Shown: positions 33,651 to 42,960, numbered from the stretch's first letter. The stretch is 64,000 bases of DNA from Oscillibacter sp. (GCA_017547085.1 JAFYQM010000021.1:41396-105395); one strand, 5' to 3'. Notes: a model not told the origin generated them from the sequence alone. Numbers and translations are program-made.

Positions 33651-34671
33651 GCACTCTTCCCCTCAACTCAAAAAATCCCAGAAGCATCAGTCCAAACCCG
33701 GAGATGCACATCAACATCATATAGAGCAGCAGCGGAGACGTATCACCGGTCTTTGGCATCTCAGGGGGCGGTTCGTTTGAGTTCCCTTGATCATCAAGTG
33801 TATCGGGATCTTCCGGCGGATCGGGGGCATCCGGATCATCCGGTATATCCGGATCGTCCGGTGGAGTAGGGTCGTCCGGGCCGGAAGGAGATTTTGTGTT
33901 TGTAATAATAAACGCTGTTCCGCTATTTGTCATAGAAACCTGATATCCCGCCGGGACATCCGTTTCCATTACGCTCCAGTCGCCGTCTCCGTCCGGAACG
34001 CTCCAACTATAAGACCAGTTGTTTGCGCTGCTCAGGGTCACTGTTCCCTGAACGGCGCCATCCTTTAGAATATCTACACTGACGGATGCTGGCCGCTGGC
34101 CAGATGCTCCAGCGTCATTCCACAGCTTGAGAACCGTATACTCCGCAGGCGGCTCGTAACGCGCACATTTAGGTCTTGCTTCTACGTTATAATTATAACC
34201 GCTTCCCATGGGCGTTGGCAAATATACCATAAAATCCCAGAACACATAGGTTCCGTCGGCGGCTTGCGCTGTAACGCCCTTTACCAGATAAAGTCCCGTT
34301 TCCGGTCCGGTAAAAATCGCCTTTCCTGCGCTATCCGTTTTCCGGCTCTGCGTTGCGGCAATCTGATCCGCCATAACATAGCTTTTGATCGTCTGCGCGG
34401 TATCCTGCCACTCCTTCTGGGAGGTAATGCCGTGGATATGGATAGGATAGCCGGAAAATGGCTCGACCAGCTCGTGTTCGCCGTCGGCACGAAGCTTTGC
34501 CACCCGATAAATCTCCACATCCAAATCAGAAAAGGCAATGCCCCCCTGTGTATACCAGAGGGTCAGGCTGCAGGGCCGATCCGGATCCGGCGCCGCTGCG
34601 GCACACTCCGTTGGAAACAATGCAAGACAAAGCAGCAATGCACCCAAAAAACTGAAAATCCGTTTGATCAT
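33634..34671 (-). CDS. Minor pilin / Cna-B domain surface protein with MPKTG sorting signal
   Basis: 345 aa. Signal peptide at about 1-25 (ALLLCLALFPTECAAA). An N-terminal pilin-like domain with TGPETGLYLVKGV (the E-box-like turn) is followed by a Cna-B domain (YTVLKLWNDAGASGQRPASV to FIITNTKSP). A low-complexity Pro/Asp linker then leads to the sorting signal MPKTG (305-309), a membrane segment and a basic tail. Met replaces the usual Leu of LPxTG. It starts four bases inside the end of the sortase C gene. Its position after sortase C and the Pro-rich stalk suggest a basal or minor pilin anchored to the wall. Confidence 0.82.
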   Translation of the reverse strand: MIKRIFSFLGALLLCLALFPTECAAAAPDPDRPCSLTLWYTQGGIAFSDLDVEIYRVAKLRADGEHELVEPFSGYPIHIHGITSQKEWQDTAQTIKSYVMADQIAATQSRKTDSAGKAIFTGPETGLYLVKGVTAQAADGTYVFWDFMVYLPTPMGSGYNYNVEARPKCARYEPPAEYTVLKLWNDAGASGQRPASVSVDILKDGAVQGTVTLSSANNWSYSWSVPDGDGDWSVMETDVPAGYQVSMTNSGTAFIITNTKSPSGPDDPTPPDDPDIPDDPDAPDPPEDPDTLDDQGNSNEPPPEMPKTGDTSPLLLYMMLMCISGFGLMLLGFFELRGRVHEKKR

Positions 34672-35504
34672 AACAGATCCTCTCCTAATGTTTCTTTCTT
34701 TACAGGCACAACCATGACACGAATCAGCAGCACAAAAATGATCGGCAGCGCCACCATCGGCATCACGATCAGGGGATCCACCCGATAGGCTTCATTTGCG
34801 ATATAAATATTGCGGGTCTGCGAAGCATCGATCTGATGTCCGCGTACCAGCAGTCGCTGCGTGTTGATACCATACGGCGTGCAGGTCAGCAGCGTACAAT
34901 AGTCTTTTCCGTCCTCAATCTGGACCAGACTGACATCATCCGGTTCTACGATGCGGATCTGGTCCACTTCATAGGTAATCGTGCGGTCGAGAATGGTGAA
35001 GTAAAACGTATCTCCAATCTCCATACGATCCAGATGGGTAAACAGCACCGCCGTGGGCAGACCACGGTGGGCCGAAACGACACTGTGCGTATTCTCCCCG
35101 CCCACGGGCAGACTGGTTCCCTGAAAATGGCCCACGCCAACACTGAGGACTGCATCCGATGTGCTGTGGTAGACAGGAAGCTCCTGACTGATCTTTGGCA
35201 CGGTCACATAGCCCATCATGCCGGTTCCACCCACATTCAGGGTATTCCAGTACAGTTCATCCAACTGCGGATGATCCCGCAAAGGAACCGGAAGTTTCGC
35301 CAGCGCCCTGTTATACGCATCCGCCTGCTGAAACACCTGCGAGTAGTCCCCAGGCTGATAAGCCGCCAGCATGGACTCATAGTCAACGATTGCCTCGCTC
35401 TGGGTTTTGGAGTTCCAATAGCTGCTGATGGCGGGATATAACAGCACGGACAGGCCTATGAAAAAAGAAATAAGAAGAATGATGGTGGCTTTTCTGCTTT
35501 GCAT
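34668..35504 (-). CDS. Class C (pilus) sortase
   Basis: 278 aa with N- and C-terminal membrane segments (about 7-27 and 242-262), the usual class C topology. Catalytic residues: H146 (SVVSAHRGLPTAVLFTHLD), C208 in TLLTCTPYGINTQRLLVRG, and R217. The lid region near AYNRALAKLPVPLRD precedes the barrel. It polymerises pilin subunits by cleaving LPxTG-type signals and joining them to a pilin Lys. It lies directly downstream of the major pilin gene and overlaps the minor pilin gene by four bases. It is the only catalytically complete sortase in the window. Confidence 0.92.
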   Translation of the reverse strand: MQSRKATIILLISFFIGLSVLLYPAISSYWNSKTQSEAIVDYESMLAAYQPGDYSQVFQQADAYNRALAKLPVPLRDHPQLDELYWNTLNVGGTGMMGYVTVPKISQELPVYHSTSDAVLSVGVGHFQGTSLPVGGENTHSVVSAHRGLPTAVLFTHLDRMEIGDTFYFTILDRTITYEVDQIRIVEPDDVSLVQIEDGKDYCTLLTCTPYGINTQRLLVRGHQIDASQTRNIYIANEAYRVDPLIVMPMVALPIIFVLLIRVMVVPVKKETLGEDLL

Positions 35505-35527
35505 AGGCTTCTCCCTGATGTTATTGG

Positions 35528-35560
35528 TTTCCGGCGGGAGCGGAATGCTCCCGCCGGAAA
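35528..35560 (-). other. Stable hairpin after the major pilin gene
   Basis: A perfect 14-bp GC-rich stem (35528-35541 with 35547-35560) with a five-base loop sits between the major pilin stop and the sortase gene. There is no T run after it on the minus strand, so it is better read as an mRNA 3'-end stabiliser or partial attenuator than as a full terminator. Confidence 0.65.
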
Positions 35561-35595
35561 ATTCTCATAAATGCGTGCAGTCAGAAAACCGTGGT

Positions 35596-37107
35596 TTAGT
35601 CCTGAATCATGCTCATGCGCTTCTTGGTGACCAGCAGCACGCCGGCGGCCAGAACCGCCATCATACCACAGGAGATGAACATCATGGTACCGATGCCGCC
35701 GGTTTCAGGCAGCATGGAACCGGTCTTGTTGACCACGTGGACGCCAGAACCGGTGGAGTAGATGCCGTCGGTGAAGGTGGCAGACAGGTTGCCGTCGGCA
35801 ATGGTGAACTCCTTACGGGCGGTCAGCTTGTTGTAGCCGTCAGGAGCAGCGGTCTCTTCCAGATAGTAAACGCCGTTGTCGAAGCCCACCACGGTGACCT
35901 TACCGTCCTTAACCTCGATCTCAACGCCGGTCTCGTCGGTTCTGGCGCGGCGATACATGGGGTTGCCGTTGGCATCCAGAACGGGAGTCGTATCATCGGC
36001 AGCCAGCAGAGGAACCACAGCAATCTCGTTGCCGCCGGTAACCGCGTCATAGATCTTGAACTTAGCGCCGCTGATGAGCTGGTTGGAGGAGTCGGTTTTG
36101 ACGATGTCAATAGAGAAGGTGTGGGTCTTGGTCTGGTCGTGAGTGGTGTACTTCTCTTCGCCGTACTCCAGCCAGCTTTCGTTGGTGTTGTCACCAGCGA
36201 TGACGGCGTGGCGGTTCAGCATGGCATTGTAGTAGACGAGCAGGCGGTCATTGGCCTTAAGAGAAGCAACCAGCGCATCGCTGAAAGTCACGGTGAAGGT
36301 GCAGCTGTCAGTAGCGCAGGTCGTCGCAATAGTATAGTCGGTGCCCTCAGTCAGAGCGGACTCAACGCCCAGACTGTTGACATGCTTGATCTCGGTGACG
36401 CCTCTGCCGATACCAGTATTGTGGGTGAAAGTAAGACCCTCGGACATCTTATCGTGAAGGACATAGTTCTGCGCACCGGCAGCAACATGGATGATGGTCA
36501 TGTAGTTGACGATCTGGCCGATGTCGGCGGTGTTCACATCGCCCCACATGCCGGTCAGGTCTTCCTGAACCTGCTTGTCGATGGTGGGGATCTGGTTCTT
36601 GGCGTTAATGACAGCGTCACTGTCGGTGGTTGTCAGGCCGCACAGGGCACCGGCAGTGGAGTCCACCAGATAGTAGCCCAGATCCAGGCCAGAGAACTTA
36701 CCAGAAGTACCAGTAATCACGAATTCACCGGTATTGTCAGAGGACTTGACGGGAGCGATGCCATTGGCCTGTGCATAGGCCAGAGCCAGCTGGGCAAAGG
36801 CGGCAACCGTGGCATCATCCTCGCCGGCAATCCAGGATGCGTAGTTATCAGCATTGACGGAGAAATAGTTCTGTGCCTCAGAGGTGGCGAAGAAGGAAGC
36901 CCAGGCAGTGCTCACCTTGTAGGAATAGGCACCGCTGGTCTTGTCATAGCTCTCCAGATCCAGCAGTCTGTAGATCTCATAAGTCGTCTCATCGCTGACA
37001 CCATTGATGGTGATAGAACCCGTTCCTGCAGCGAATGCAGTTGCACTCATGGTAAAGGTCAGCAGCAGAACCAGCAGTAAGCTGACAGCGTTTTTCATGC
37101 GTTTCAT
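35596..37107 (-). CDS. SpaA-type isopeptide-forming major pilin, LPETG-anchored
   Basis: 503 aa. Signal peptide at about 1-27 (SLLLVLLLTFTMSATAFAA). The N-terminal domain ends near GLDLGYYLVDS and is followed by IPTIDKQV, where the Lys fits the role of the pilin-motif lysine. A central D2-type fimbrial domain follows, then a Cna-B domain beginning FSIDIVKTDSSNQLISGAKF with E-box YYLEETAAPDGYN. The sorting signal is LPETG at 466-470, then a membrane segment and KKRMSM tail. Composition (Ala, Thr, Asp rich, few Cys) fits a shaft protein. AAAGGA lies eight bases before ATG 37107. Most likely the polymerised backbone subunit. Confidence 0.9.
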   Translation of the reverse strand: MKRMKNAVSLLLVLLLTFTMSATAFAAGTGSITINGVSDETTYEIYRLLDLESYDKTSGAYSYKVSTAWASFFATSEAQNYFSVNADNYASWIAGEDDATVAAFAQLALAYAQANGIAPVKSSDNTGEFVITGTSGKFSGLDLGYYLVDSTAGALCGLTTTDSDAVINAKNQIPTIDKQVQEDLTGMWGDVNTADIGQIVNYMTIIHVAAGAQNYVLHDKMSEGLTFTHNTGIGRGVTEIKHVNSLGVESALTEGTDYTIATTCATDSCTFTVTFSDALVASLKANDRLLVYYNAMLNRHAVIAGDNTNESWLEYGEEKYTTHDQTKTHTFSIDIVKTDSSNQLISGAKFKIYDAVTGGNEIAVVPLLAADDTTPVLDANGNPMYRRARTDETGVEIEVKDGKVTVVGFDNGVYYLEETAAPDGYNKLTARKEFTIADGNLSATFTDGIYSTGSGVHVVNKTGSMLPETGGIGTMMFISCGMMAVLAAGVLLVTKKRMSMIQD

Positions 37108-37194
37108 AACATTGTTCCTTTCTATATCTTAATCTCTCTTTATTGTCTGTGGGATCGGCGCGGGATGTTTTTGCTGCGCTTGGAGAGGCGTTTC

Positions 37195-40100
37195 CTAAAA
37201 CTCCCTCCTTTCGCACTTGCGCCTCTGCCCACAGTACCAGCCAAGCGAGCCAAGCATTATCAGCACGCCAAGCATGATGTACCCGTAGGGACCGATGCCT
37301 CCGGTTGTCGGAAGTTCAACGGTCTTGCGACAGATATTGGTCACGGTGGTTTCATAGGCGGTTTCAGAGTTCCCGACGGAAGTGACGGGGCCGTACTCCG
37401 CGCTCCATCCACTCGGAAGGTTGATCTCCTCCACCGTATAAGCAATCTCGTGACCACTGTTGTTGTATTTTGGCAGGTCCTCGAAAGTATGCGTCCAACC
37501 ATTGCGCAAATTCAGCATTCCAACCAGACCGGCATCCTCGCCATCTGCCAGAAGCCTCATCTCAATCGTCAGTTCCTCGTAGTCGGAGAGCACACCCATA
37601 CTTCCCAGGTCCCATATCTTTTTCACCTGCAGCGATATGACGGCTTCTCCCGCCGGGGTATTGGTAATGCGGAAGCTATTCCCGCCACCGTCATCAGTGC
37701 TGGGCGGCGGCTCCGGTTCGGGAGTTCCCAGCAGCTGCGGCGTGATGGAAAGTGCCTGCACACTGTCATTGGTGGTATAGAACACACCGTTGTAGGTCAA
37801 ATTGTTGGCCACGTTATCGTTGTCAACGGGGTACTGTGTCTCGCTCCAGCCGCCGTGGTCAATGTAGCAATACAACTTTCCGTCGGAGAATCTCAGGTTC
37901 CTGTATGTACCGGGAGACGAGGAAGCCTTGAATGTGTAGTTGTCATAGTACAGCGTCTGACCGGTTTTGTTGGTCAGTGTCACGGTGCCATCGCTGTGGA
38001 CCGAGGCTACCCACTGGGTCTGAGCGGAGTTTTGGGCATTGGCCTGACTTCCCTCCAACAGCGGTTTGTTGTCGGATGCCCCGATGTATCCGAAGCGTGT
38101 CTGGAGCAGATAGGTCTGTCCATTGACAAATCCGCTGACCGAAGTGCCTCCGTCGGAGCTTCCCCCTCCGCCGGGGGATGCACCGATCTTCTCCACTTCA
38201 CCCACATAGCCGGGAACAGTGGCCTCACGCACGGTGTATTGGATCTCGTTGCCGTTTGCGTCGGTCTTGGGCAGGTTGACCCAGGTATGCTTCCAGTCAT
38301 TGGCATCATTCAAGGTGACCGCCTGAATGCGAATGCCATTGGCCGCCAGATAGACGGTAACGGAATCAGAGGAATGGTTGACGCTGTCCGCCCACCTTTT
38401 CTCCACATAAACCTCCGTGGGTTCGCTATCCACCGCGTCCGTGTTGGTGATCACAAGGTACGCTTCCTGCGTGTCTTCGCTGACCTTGTAGCCGTGGACC
38501 ATGTAGCCCACTGTTAGGTCGCCATCGGCATTGGCCAGAATTTCATAATCCGGCAATCCCTGATTGTTCAGGCGCATCCGGATAATGCCGTTGGCCGTCA
38601 TGCCGTTCATGGCGTCAGGTCCGCGAATCTCCTCAAAATAGTAGGTATTGCCGGCGGCAAAACCCCACATGGCAGCCACGCCACCGTCCACGGTAAAGAT
38701 ATTGGTAGCGGGATCGCCCCGCTCATGGGCTTCCCTGCTGTCCCAAAGCTCCGCGGGATGGTTACAGGTTTCGTCGGTGTAAACTGCAAACTGGGCGCCA
38801 TCAAGCAGATGGGCTGTCAGGGTATCTTCCTTGCGCATCGTCATGGAATAGCGGGTACTGAGGTTGAAGCGCAGTTTGAAGTTGGACATGGATGAGCCGC
38901 GCTCCAGATAATACATGGTGAGCGTGTGCGAGCCCGCGTCCAATCCGGTCACGGTGCCGGTTTTGACGCCATCCACGATGACATCGCCGGTGGAGAAATC
39001 GATAGAGCCGGCTTCCACCCCGTGAATACCGCCGATATCCAGCACCAGTTCTCCGTCAATCAAAACCCAAACATCATCATCGCCGGAGAATTCAAACACC
39101 ATGTCCTCGCCGGTGATGCTCTGGTTTGCCCGCACACCTTCGCTGTCTACCGTTCCGGGCACCGCAGGCAGATAGAAGTCCATCTCGATGGTCATGCCGA
39201 ACCAATAATTGGTGACAATACGGTTCGGGGAATTGTCCCTGTCGCTGTACTTCGAGTCATAAGAAAGGTGCGTCGTTCCTACATATTCGTTATGTACGCC
39301 GTTATAGCTATAAGTTCCGGTCGTCTTGCCGTTTGTATTTGCATAAGGAGAGTTCAGCGGCAGGAAATCCGAATAGGGGCTGTTATTGGCCGAATCTACG
39401 GTTCTCTCCAGATAGTCATAGACATAGAAGCGCCCGTTACCCTGATGATAGGACGCTGCGTTAAGCATCGAATCATAGTAGAAGTATCCGTAGTGCTCTG
39501 AATCCGAAGGATCTGAGCCATACTGGAATAAATGGTCGCCTTCGCCAATATAGTGTTTTCCGGCCACCTCCACGTTCCGGTCGAACAGCAGTCTTGCCAG
39601 ATCGTCGTCATACAGACCGGGTGTCACCACGGTGTAATCCACGCCGTTGGCCTGATTCCGGCCCACAGGATACGAGATGGCGCCGGGATTGCCGGGGTTA
39701 TCGTAGTCAACAAAAATAAAGTTCAGCGAATCGTCCCCGCTGGCCTGCACCGGGCCGTCTTCTACCAACGTCCATCTGGTCGTATCTCCGCCGGTGTAGT
39801 TATTGTCCATGGAGAGAACATTGAACAGGGAGTTATAGTCAAACACATGCGTCGTAATAAAATCAGCTGTGCTTACGGTATCCACCACAGCTTCGTTCAT
39901 CTGTCCGATATCATAGGTGGACGCCGCCCAATCGGCATAGAACAGCAACTCTTCTGTTACGGTGACCTCATCGCCGGGGGCATAATACGTACCGTTCCTC
40001 ACATCGTACCAGCCCCGCAGGGTGTAGCTGTACTTTTCCGGAGAGGGCCATTGTTCAGGCAGTCTGATTGTCTCCCCCACCGTGACGGAACGGCTCTCCT

Positions 40101-41898
40101 TCGCAGAGCCCTGCAGGCTCATCAGATTTCCGTTGGTTCCGTCCAGCCAGATGGTACACCGCTCCGCAACGCCGAATTGGAATACCGAAGCCGACGCCTG
40201 GCTCCGCGTCATCTCAAATGCGGTACCAGCTGTATTCAGTCGCGCATAAGCCGAATGCCGCAGGATGGCCCCGCCTCCTGACGCAACCACATCCGTGTTC
40301 CAGCCGGTGGACGTGGTAATGCCGTAATCAGTACCGCTGTTGTAGAACGGGTGAATGTGCCGTCCTGTACTCAGGTTGGAAATCACATAGGATGTGCCGT
40401 TGCGGGTAAAATTCCACAGCAAGCTCTCCGGATCTGCTATATCCGTTCGAATGTTGCCATCGCCGTCAATTTCGACGGGGATGGCATTTCCGTTGCCGTC
40501 AAACGCGTAGTACACACCGTCCCGCTGGGTATATACCACAAAGCTTCTTCCACTTGTAAAAATATTAGAACTATAGGGGATGGTTCTGGCTACAAATTCC
40601 AGATCAGACGCCCGTGCCGTCATCATCATAAACGGAGATTGCTCCGGAACCAAACCATATCCCAGAATATTGGGTGATTCCATAGGCAGCGTGTATTCAA
40701 CCACCGCATTATCCAGATCGCCCTGAATGACAGTGACTGAATCCCCCTCCACCGCAGCGATGATCGCAACAGTGCGGGCTTCAGCCGCCTCAGGGTCATA
40801 CGCCACAGATTGTGATTGCTCCACGGGAAGGCCTTCCTCTTCAGGCACTTCTCCTTCCGCAGCCGTTTCTGGCCGCAGGAACATCAGATTACCGACCTTT
40901 GGGCTGTAATCCTCTGCCGCTCGATACAGCTCGGCATCCGCCCATTCCAGCCGCATGGATTCCGCTCCTGCATTGGTGGGCAGGTCATCTGCGCCCGCAT
41001 AATGCAGGCAGAACGAGGCAAACATAGCCGACCAGTCTCCATAAGGGTTGCCGTACCATTGTCCGTACCGGGTTATTCCCCGCCGGACTCCGTGGAGATC
41101 CACCTCAAAGTTCTGGGAACTTTCCGTGTATCCCAACTGAGAGCGAGCCACTGCCACCACAGTTTCCGCCGTGGAGATTCCTCTTTCCACATCTGCCAGA
41201 CTCATCTCCCAGACATTGGCAGTTTCCACATCCACGTCCAGATTGCTGTAACAGCTCTCCACATGGATATGCTCTTCCAGAGGACATTCTTCCAGTTCCT
41301 GATAGCACAGTTCTCCGTGGGTGTGCCCTTCTGTGGCGTCTTTTCCGCAGATCAGCTGGGTCTCCTCCGTCAGGCACTCTGCTGTATGGATATGGCCGTC
41401 CGCCTCTGTCAAACCGCAGCCAAATCCAACACCCTGCCTCCAGCAATCATTGCCATGGACATGGCCTTCCGTCTCCTCTTGTCCGCAGATATAGCTGCCT
41501 TCCAAAAGGGTGTAGCAAAGATCGTCATGGATATGCCCTTCCGCTTCCGTCAAAGAACAACTCAATTCCTGTTCAAGGCAAGTCTCGCTATGGGTATGTG
41601 GCGGACACTCCTCCCCTTCGCAAATGCATTCCCACAGGATACAACTCTCGTTATGGAGATGTGCCTCCTCTTCCTCCAATGGACAAATCAGCACCACCGT
41701 CTGGCATTTTTCCCCATGCACATGTTCCGCCATGCCACAAAAGGCCTCTCCGGCCATAGTGATGCCGGTCAGCTTCAGCCACCAGAAAACAGCCAGCACC
41801 ACTGCCAGAGAAAGGAACATGGCAATCCTCCGTGCTTCGTTTTGAAGCAGATTGTGCTTATTCAGTTGTCGTAAATAAGCATTTGCCCGCTTCCCCAA
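37195..41898 (-). CDS. Giant LPXTG adhesin with His/Cys repeats, CHAP-like, fibro-slime and Cna-B domains
   Basis: 1567 aa from a TTG start at 41898 (AAGGG seven bases before). A basic N-terminus and membrane/signal segment (26-43) are followed by eight units of H-x-H-x3-C at 59-65, 80-86, 101-107, 122-128, 146-152, 169-175, 192-198 and 210-216, each with a second Cys between. Residues 245-420 resemble a CHAP amidase (VAVARSQLGYTESS, YGQWYGNPYGDWSAMFASFC), but Ser290 replaces the usual Cys and the His position reads Thr. A fibro-slime/PA14-like domain is seen around FSGDDDVWVLIDGELVLDIGG. At least two Cna-B domains follow, then LPTTG at 1529-1533, a membrane helix and a basic tail. As first structural gene of the operon it is the likely pilus tip adhesin. 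Confidence 0.85.
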   Translation of the reverse strand: MGKRANAYLRQLNKHNLLQNEARRIAMFLSLAVVLAVFWWLKLTGITMAGEAFCGMAEHVHGEKCQTVVLICPLEEEEAHLHNESCILWECICEGEECPPHTHSETCLEQELSCSLTEAEGHIHDDLCYTLLEGSYICGQEETEGHVHGNDCWRQGVGFGCGLTEADGHIHTAECLTEETQLICGKDATEGHTHGELCYQELEECPLEEHIHVESCYSNLDVDVETANVWEMSLADVERGISTAETVVAVARSQLGYTESSQNFEVDLHGVRRGITRYGQWYGNPYGDWSAMFASFCLHYAGADDLPTNAGAESMRLEWADAELYRAAEDYSPKVGNLMFLRPETAAEGEVPEEEGLPVEQSQSVAYDPEAAEARTVAIIAAVEGDSVTVIQGDLDNAVVEYTLPMESPNILGYGLVPEQSPFMMMTARASDLEFVARTIPYSSNIFTSGRSFVVYTQRDGVYYAFDGNGNAIPVEIDGDGNIRTDIADPESLLWNFTRNGTSYVISNLSTGRHIHPFYNSGTDYGITTSTGWNTDVVASGGGAILRHSAYARLNTAGTAFEMTRSQASASVFQFGVAERCTIWLDGTNGNLMSLQGSAKESRSVTVGETIRLPEQWPSPEKYSYTLRGWYDVRNGTYYAPGDEVTVTEELLFYADWAASTYDIGQMNEAVVDTVSTADFITTHVFDYNSLFNVLSMDNNYTGGDTTRWTLVEDGPVQASGDDSLNFIFVDYDNPGNPGAISYPVGRNQANGVDYTVVTPGLYDDDLARLLFDRNVEVAGKHYIGEGDHLFQYGSDPSDSEHYGYFYYDSMLNAASYHQGNGRFYVYDYLERTVDSANNSPYSDFLPLNSPYANTNGKTTGTYSYNGVHNEYVGTTHLSYDSKYSDRDNSPNRIVTNYWFGMTIEMDFYLPAVPGTVDSEGVRANQSITGEDMVFEFSGDDDVWVLIDGELVLDIGGIHGVEAGSIDFSTGDVIVDGVKTGTVTGLDAGSHTLTMYYLERGSSMSNFKLRFNLSTRYSMTMRKEDTLTAHLLDGAQFAVYTDETCNHPAELWDSREAHERGDPATNIFTVDGGVAAMWGFAAGNTYYFEEIRGPDAMNGMTANGIIRMRLNNQGLPDYEILANADGDLTVGYMVHGYKVSEDTQEAYLVITNTDAVDSEPTEVYVEKRWADSVNHSSDSVTVYLAANGIRIQAVTLNDANDWKHTWVNLPKTDANGNEIQYTVREATVPGYVGEVEKIGASPGGGGSSDGGTSVSGFVNGQTYLLQTRFGYIGASDNKPLLEGSQANAQNSAQTQWVASVHSDGTVTLTNKTGQTLYYDNYTFKASSSPGTYRNLRFSDGKLYCYIDHGGWSETQYPVDNDNVANNLTYNGVFYTTNDSVQALSITPQLLGTPEPEPPPSTDDGGGNSFRITNTPAGEAVISLQVKKIWDLGSMGVLSDYEELTIEMRLLADGEDAGLVGMLNLRNGWTHTFEDLPKYNNSGHEIAYTVEEINLPSGWSAEYGPVTSVGNSETAYETTVTNICRKTVELPTTGGIGPYGYIMLGVLIMLGSLGWYCGQRRKCERREF

Positions 41899-41929
41899 AC
41901 GAAATCCCTTCTCTCTGACACAGCCTCAC

Positions 41930-42529
41930 TCAACTCAGCCATTCAGCTTTCGACAACGGCCAGACTTTACAGAGTATTTTGCCGATGATCTGATCCTCGG
42001 CAATACAGCCGATTACGCTGCTGCGGCTGTCAATGGAGGTTTCTCTCTGATCCCCCATCATAAAAAACGCATTTTCCGGCACCTGATATGGAAATTCCAC
42101 ATCACACTCTCCCAGTGCCTTTTCTATCACATACGACTCTTCCAACGCCGTTCCGTTCAAAAAAACAGTTCCGTCAGGCTCGATCCAAAGATAATCGCCC
42201 GGCGTTGCGATGACCCGTTTGATCAGGATCTTATTAGAGTAATAAAACGCACACAGGTCTTCCGTTTCCAGCCGGTCGGTTTTTGCCAGCAGCACGATTT
42301 CCCCGTCATTCAGGCTGGGTTCCATGCTGGTTCCCGCGATTTGCAAAACCGGAAACACCAGCGTTGCGATCAACGCAGCAACGGCCGCAACAACGATCAG
42401 CGCATTGATCGTGCTGCGCAAAAGTCTGCTGAAGCGGCGCTTATACTGCTCCCGCTTCAGTTCCTTCTGCAGCGTATCCAGCTGCGGTATATCTCTTTTC
42501 AAACGTCTTCCTATGTACTGCTTCATCAT
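41930..42529 (-). CDS. lepB: Signal peptidase I
   Basis: 199 aa. An N-terminal basic region and one membrane segment (about 41-62) precede the catalytic box: the nucleophile Ser in IAGTSMEPSLNDG and the general-base Lys in ILIKRVIATPGD; the later GDQRETSIDSRS is the usual GDNxxxSxDSR motif with Gln for Asn. It removes secretory signal peptides at the outer membrane face. Dedicated SipA-like signal peptidases occur in pilus operons and help pilus assembly; its place here, between a coiled-coil protein and the tip adhesin, fits that. GGGAG precedes the first of two tandem ATG codons. Confidence 0.92.
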   Translation of the reverse strand: MMKQYIGRRLKRDIPQLDTLQKELKREQYKRRFSRLLRSTINALIVVAAVAALIATLVFPVLQIAGTSMEPSLNDGEIVLLAKTDRLETEDLCAFYYSNKILIKRVIATPGDYLWIEPDGTVFLNGTALEESYVIEKALGECDVEFPYQVPENAFFMMGDQRETSIDSRSSVIGCIAEDQIIGKILCKVWPLSKAEWLS

Positions 42530-42541
42530 TCCCGCTCCCGG

Positions 42542-42892
42542 TTACTTTTCCACTCCATCCTCCAGCAGAATGGATTGATAGCGCGCTTTCATTTCCGCAT
42601 CTCTTACGATCCCCGCCGCCTGCAGCCGAGCATCCTCTACGATCTCTCCCGCCTGCTTTCTGGCAGCATCCAGATACAGACCGGCAGCCTTCTGGGCAGC
42701 ATCAAATACCCCGCTCAGCTGCAAGGATGCTTCCGCGATCGAGCCAAGCTTTGAAAGATGGATGTGCTGCTCCGCAGTTCTTTCTTCCAGCTCGTCCAGT
42801 TTTTTCTGTAGTTCATCTGCCCGCTTGGTCTGTACGACCAGCAGTTCTAATAACTGATACCGATTCAACTTTCGCAATTCTTTCTCTGTCAA
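42542..42892 (-). CDS. Coiled-coil protein at the head of the pilus operon
   Basis: 116 aa from a TTG start at 42892 with AAGGAGG seven bases upstream. It is highly helical: LNRYQLLELLVVQTKRADEL and KLDELEERTAEQHIHL form a likely coiled coil, followed by an Ala-rich amphipathic stretch (AAGLYLDAARKQAGEI). No signal peptide or membrane segment, so it is cytoplasmic. I recall similar short helical proteins at the start of other clostridial pilin/signal-peptidase clusters, but no function. It begins the operon after a promoter at 43003-43030 and ends 12 bases before signal peptidase. Confidence 0.75.
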   Translation of the reverse strand: MTEKELRKLNRYQLLELLVVQTKRADELQKKLDELEERTAEQHIHLSKLGSIAEASLQLSGVFDAAQKAAGLYLDAARKQAGEIVEDARLQAAGIVRDAEMKARYQSILLEDGVEK

Positions 42893-42935
42893 GAGGCCAC
42901 CTCCTTACGGGTGCAATAATACTGGCCGATACTCC

Positions 42936-42960
42936 CCACGGTTTTTTCAAAAAACCGTGG
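42936..42960 (-). other. Hairpin in the 5' leader of the pilus operon
   Basis: A perfect 12-bp inverted repeat (42936-42947 with 42949-42960) around a single central base lies in the transcribed leader. It lacks a following T run in the minus direction, so a regulatory or stability role is more likely than termination. Confidence 0.5.

Noticed and set aside
35428-37080. A 550-codon plus-strand frame opposite the major pilin
   Set aside because: It is antisense to a pilin with signal peptide, Cna-B domain and LPETG. Its Val/Gly/His-rich translation is typical of a shadow frame.
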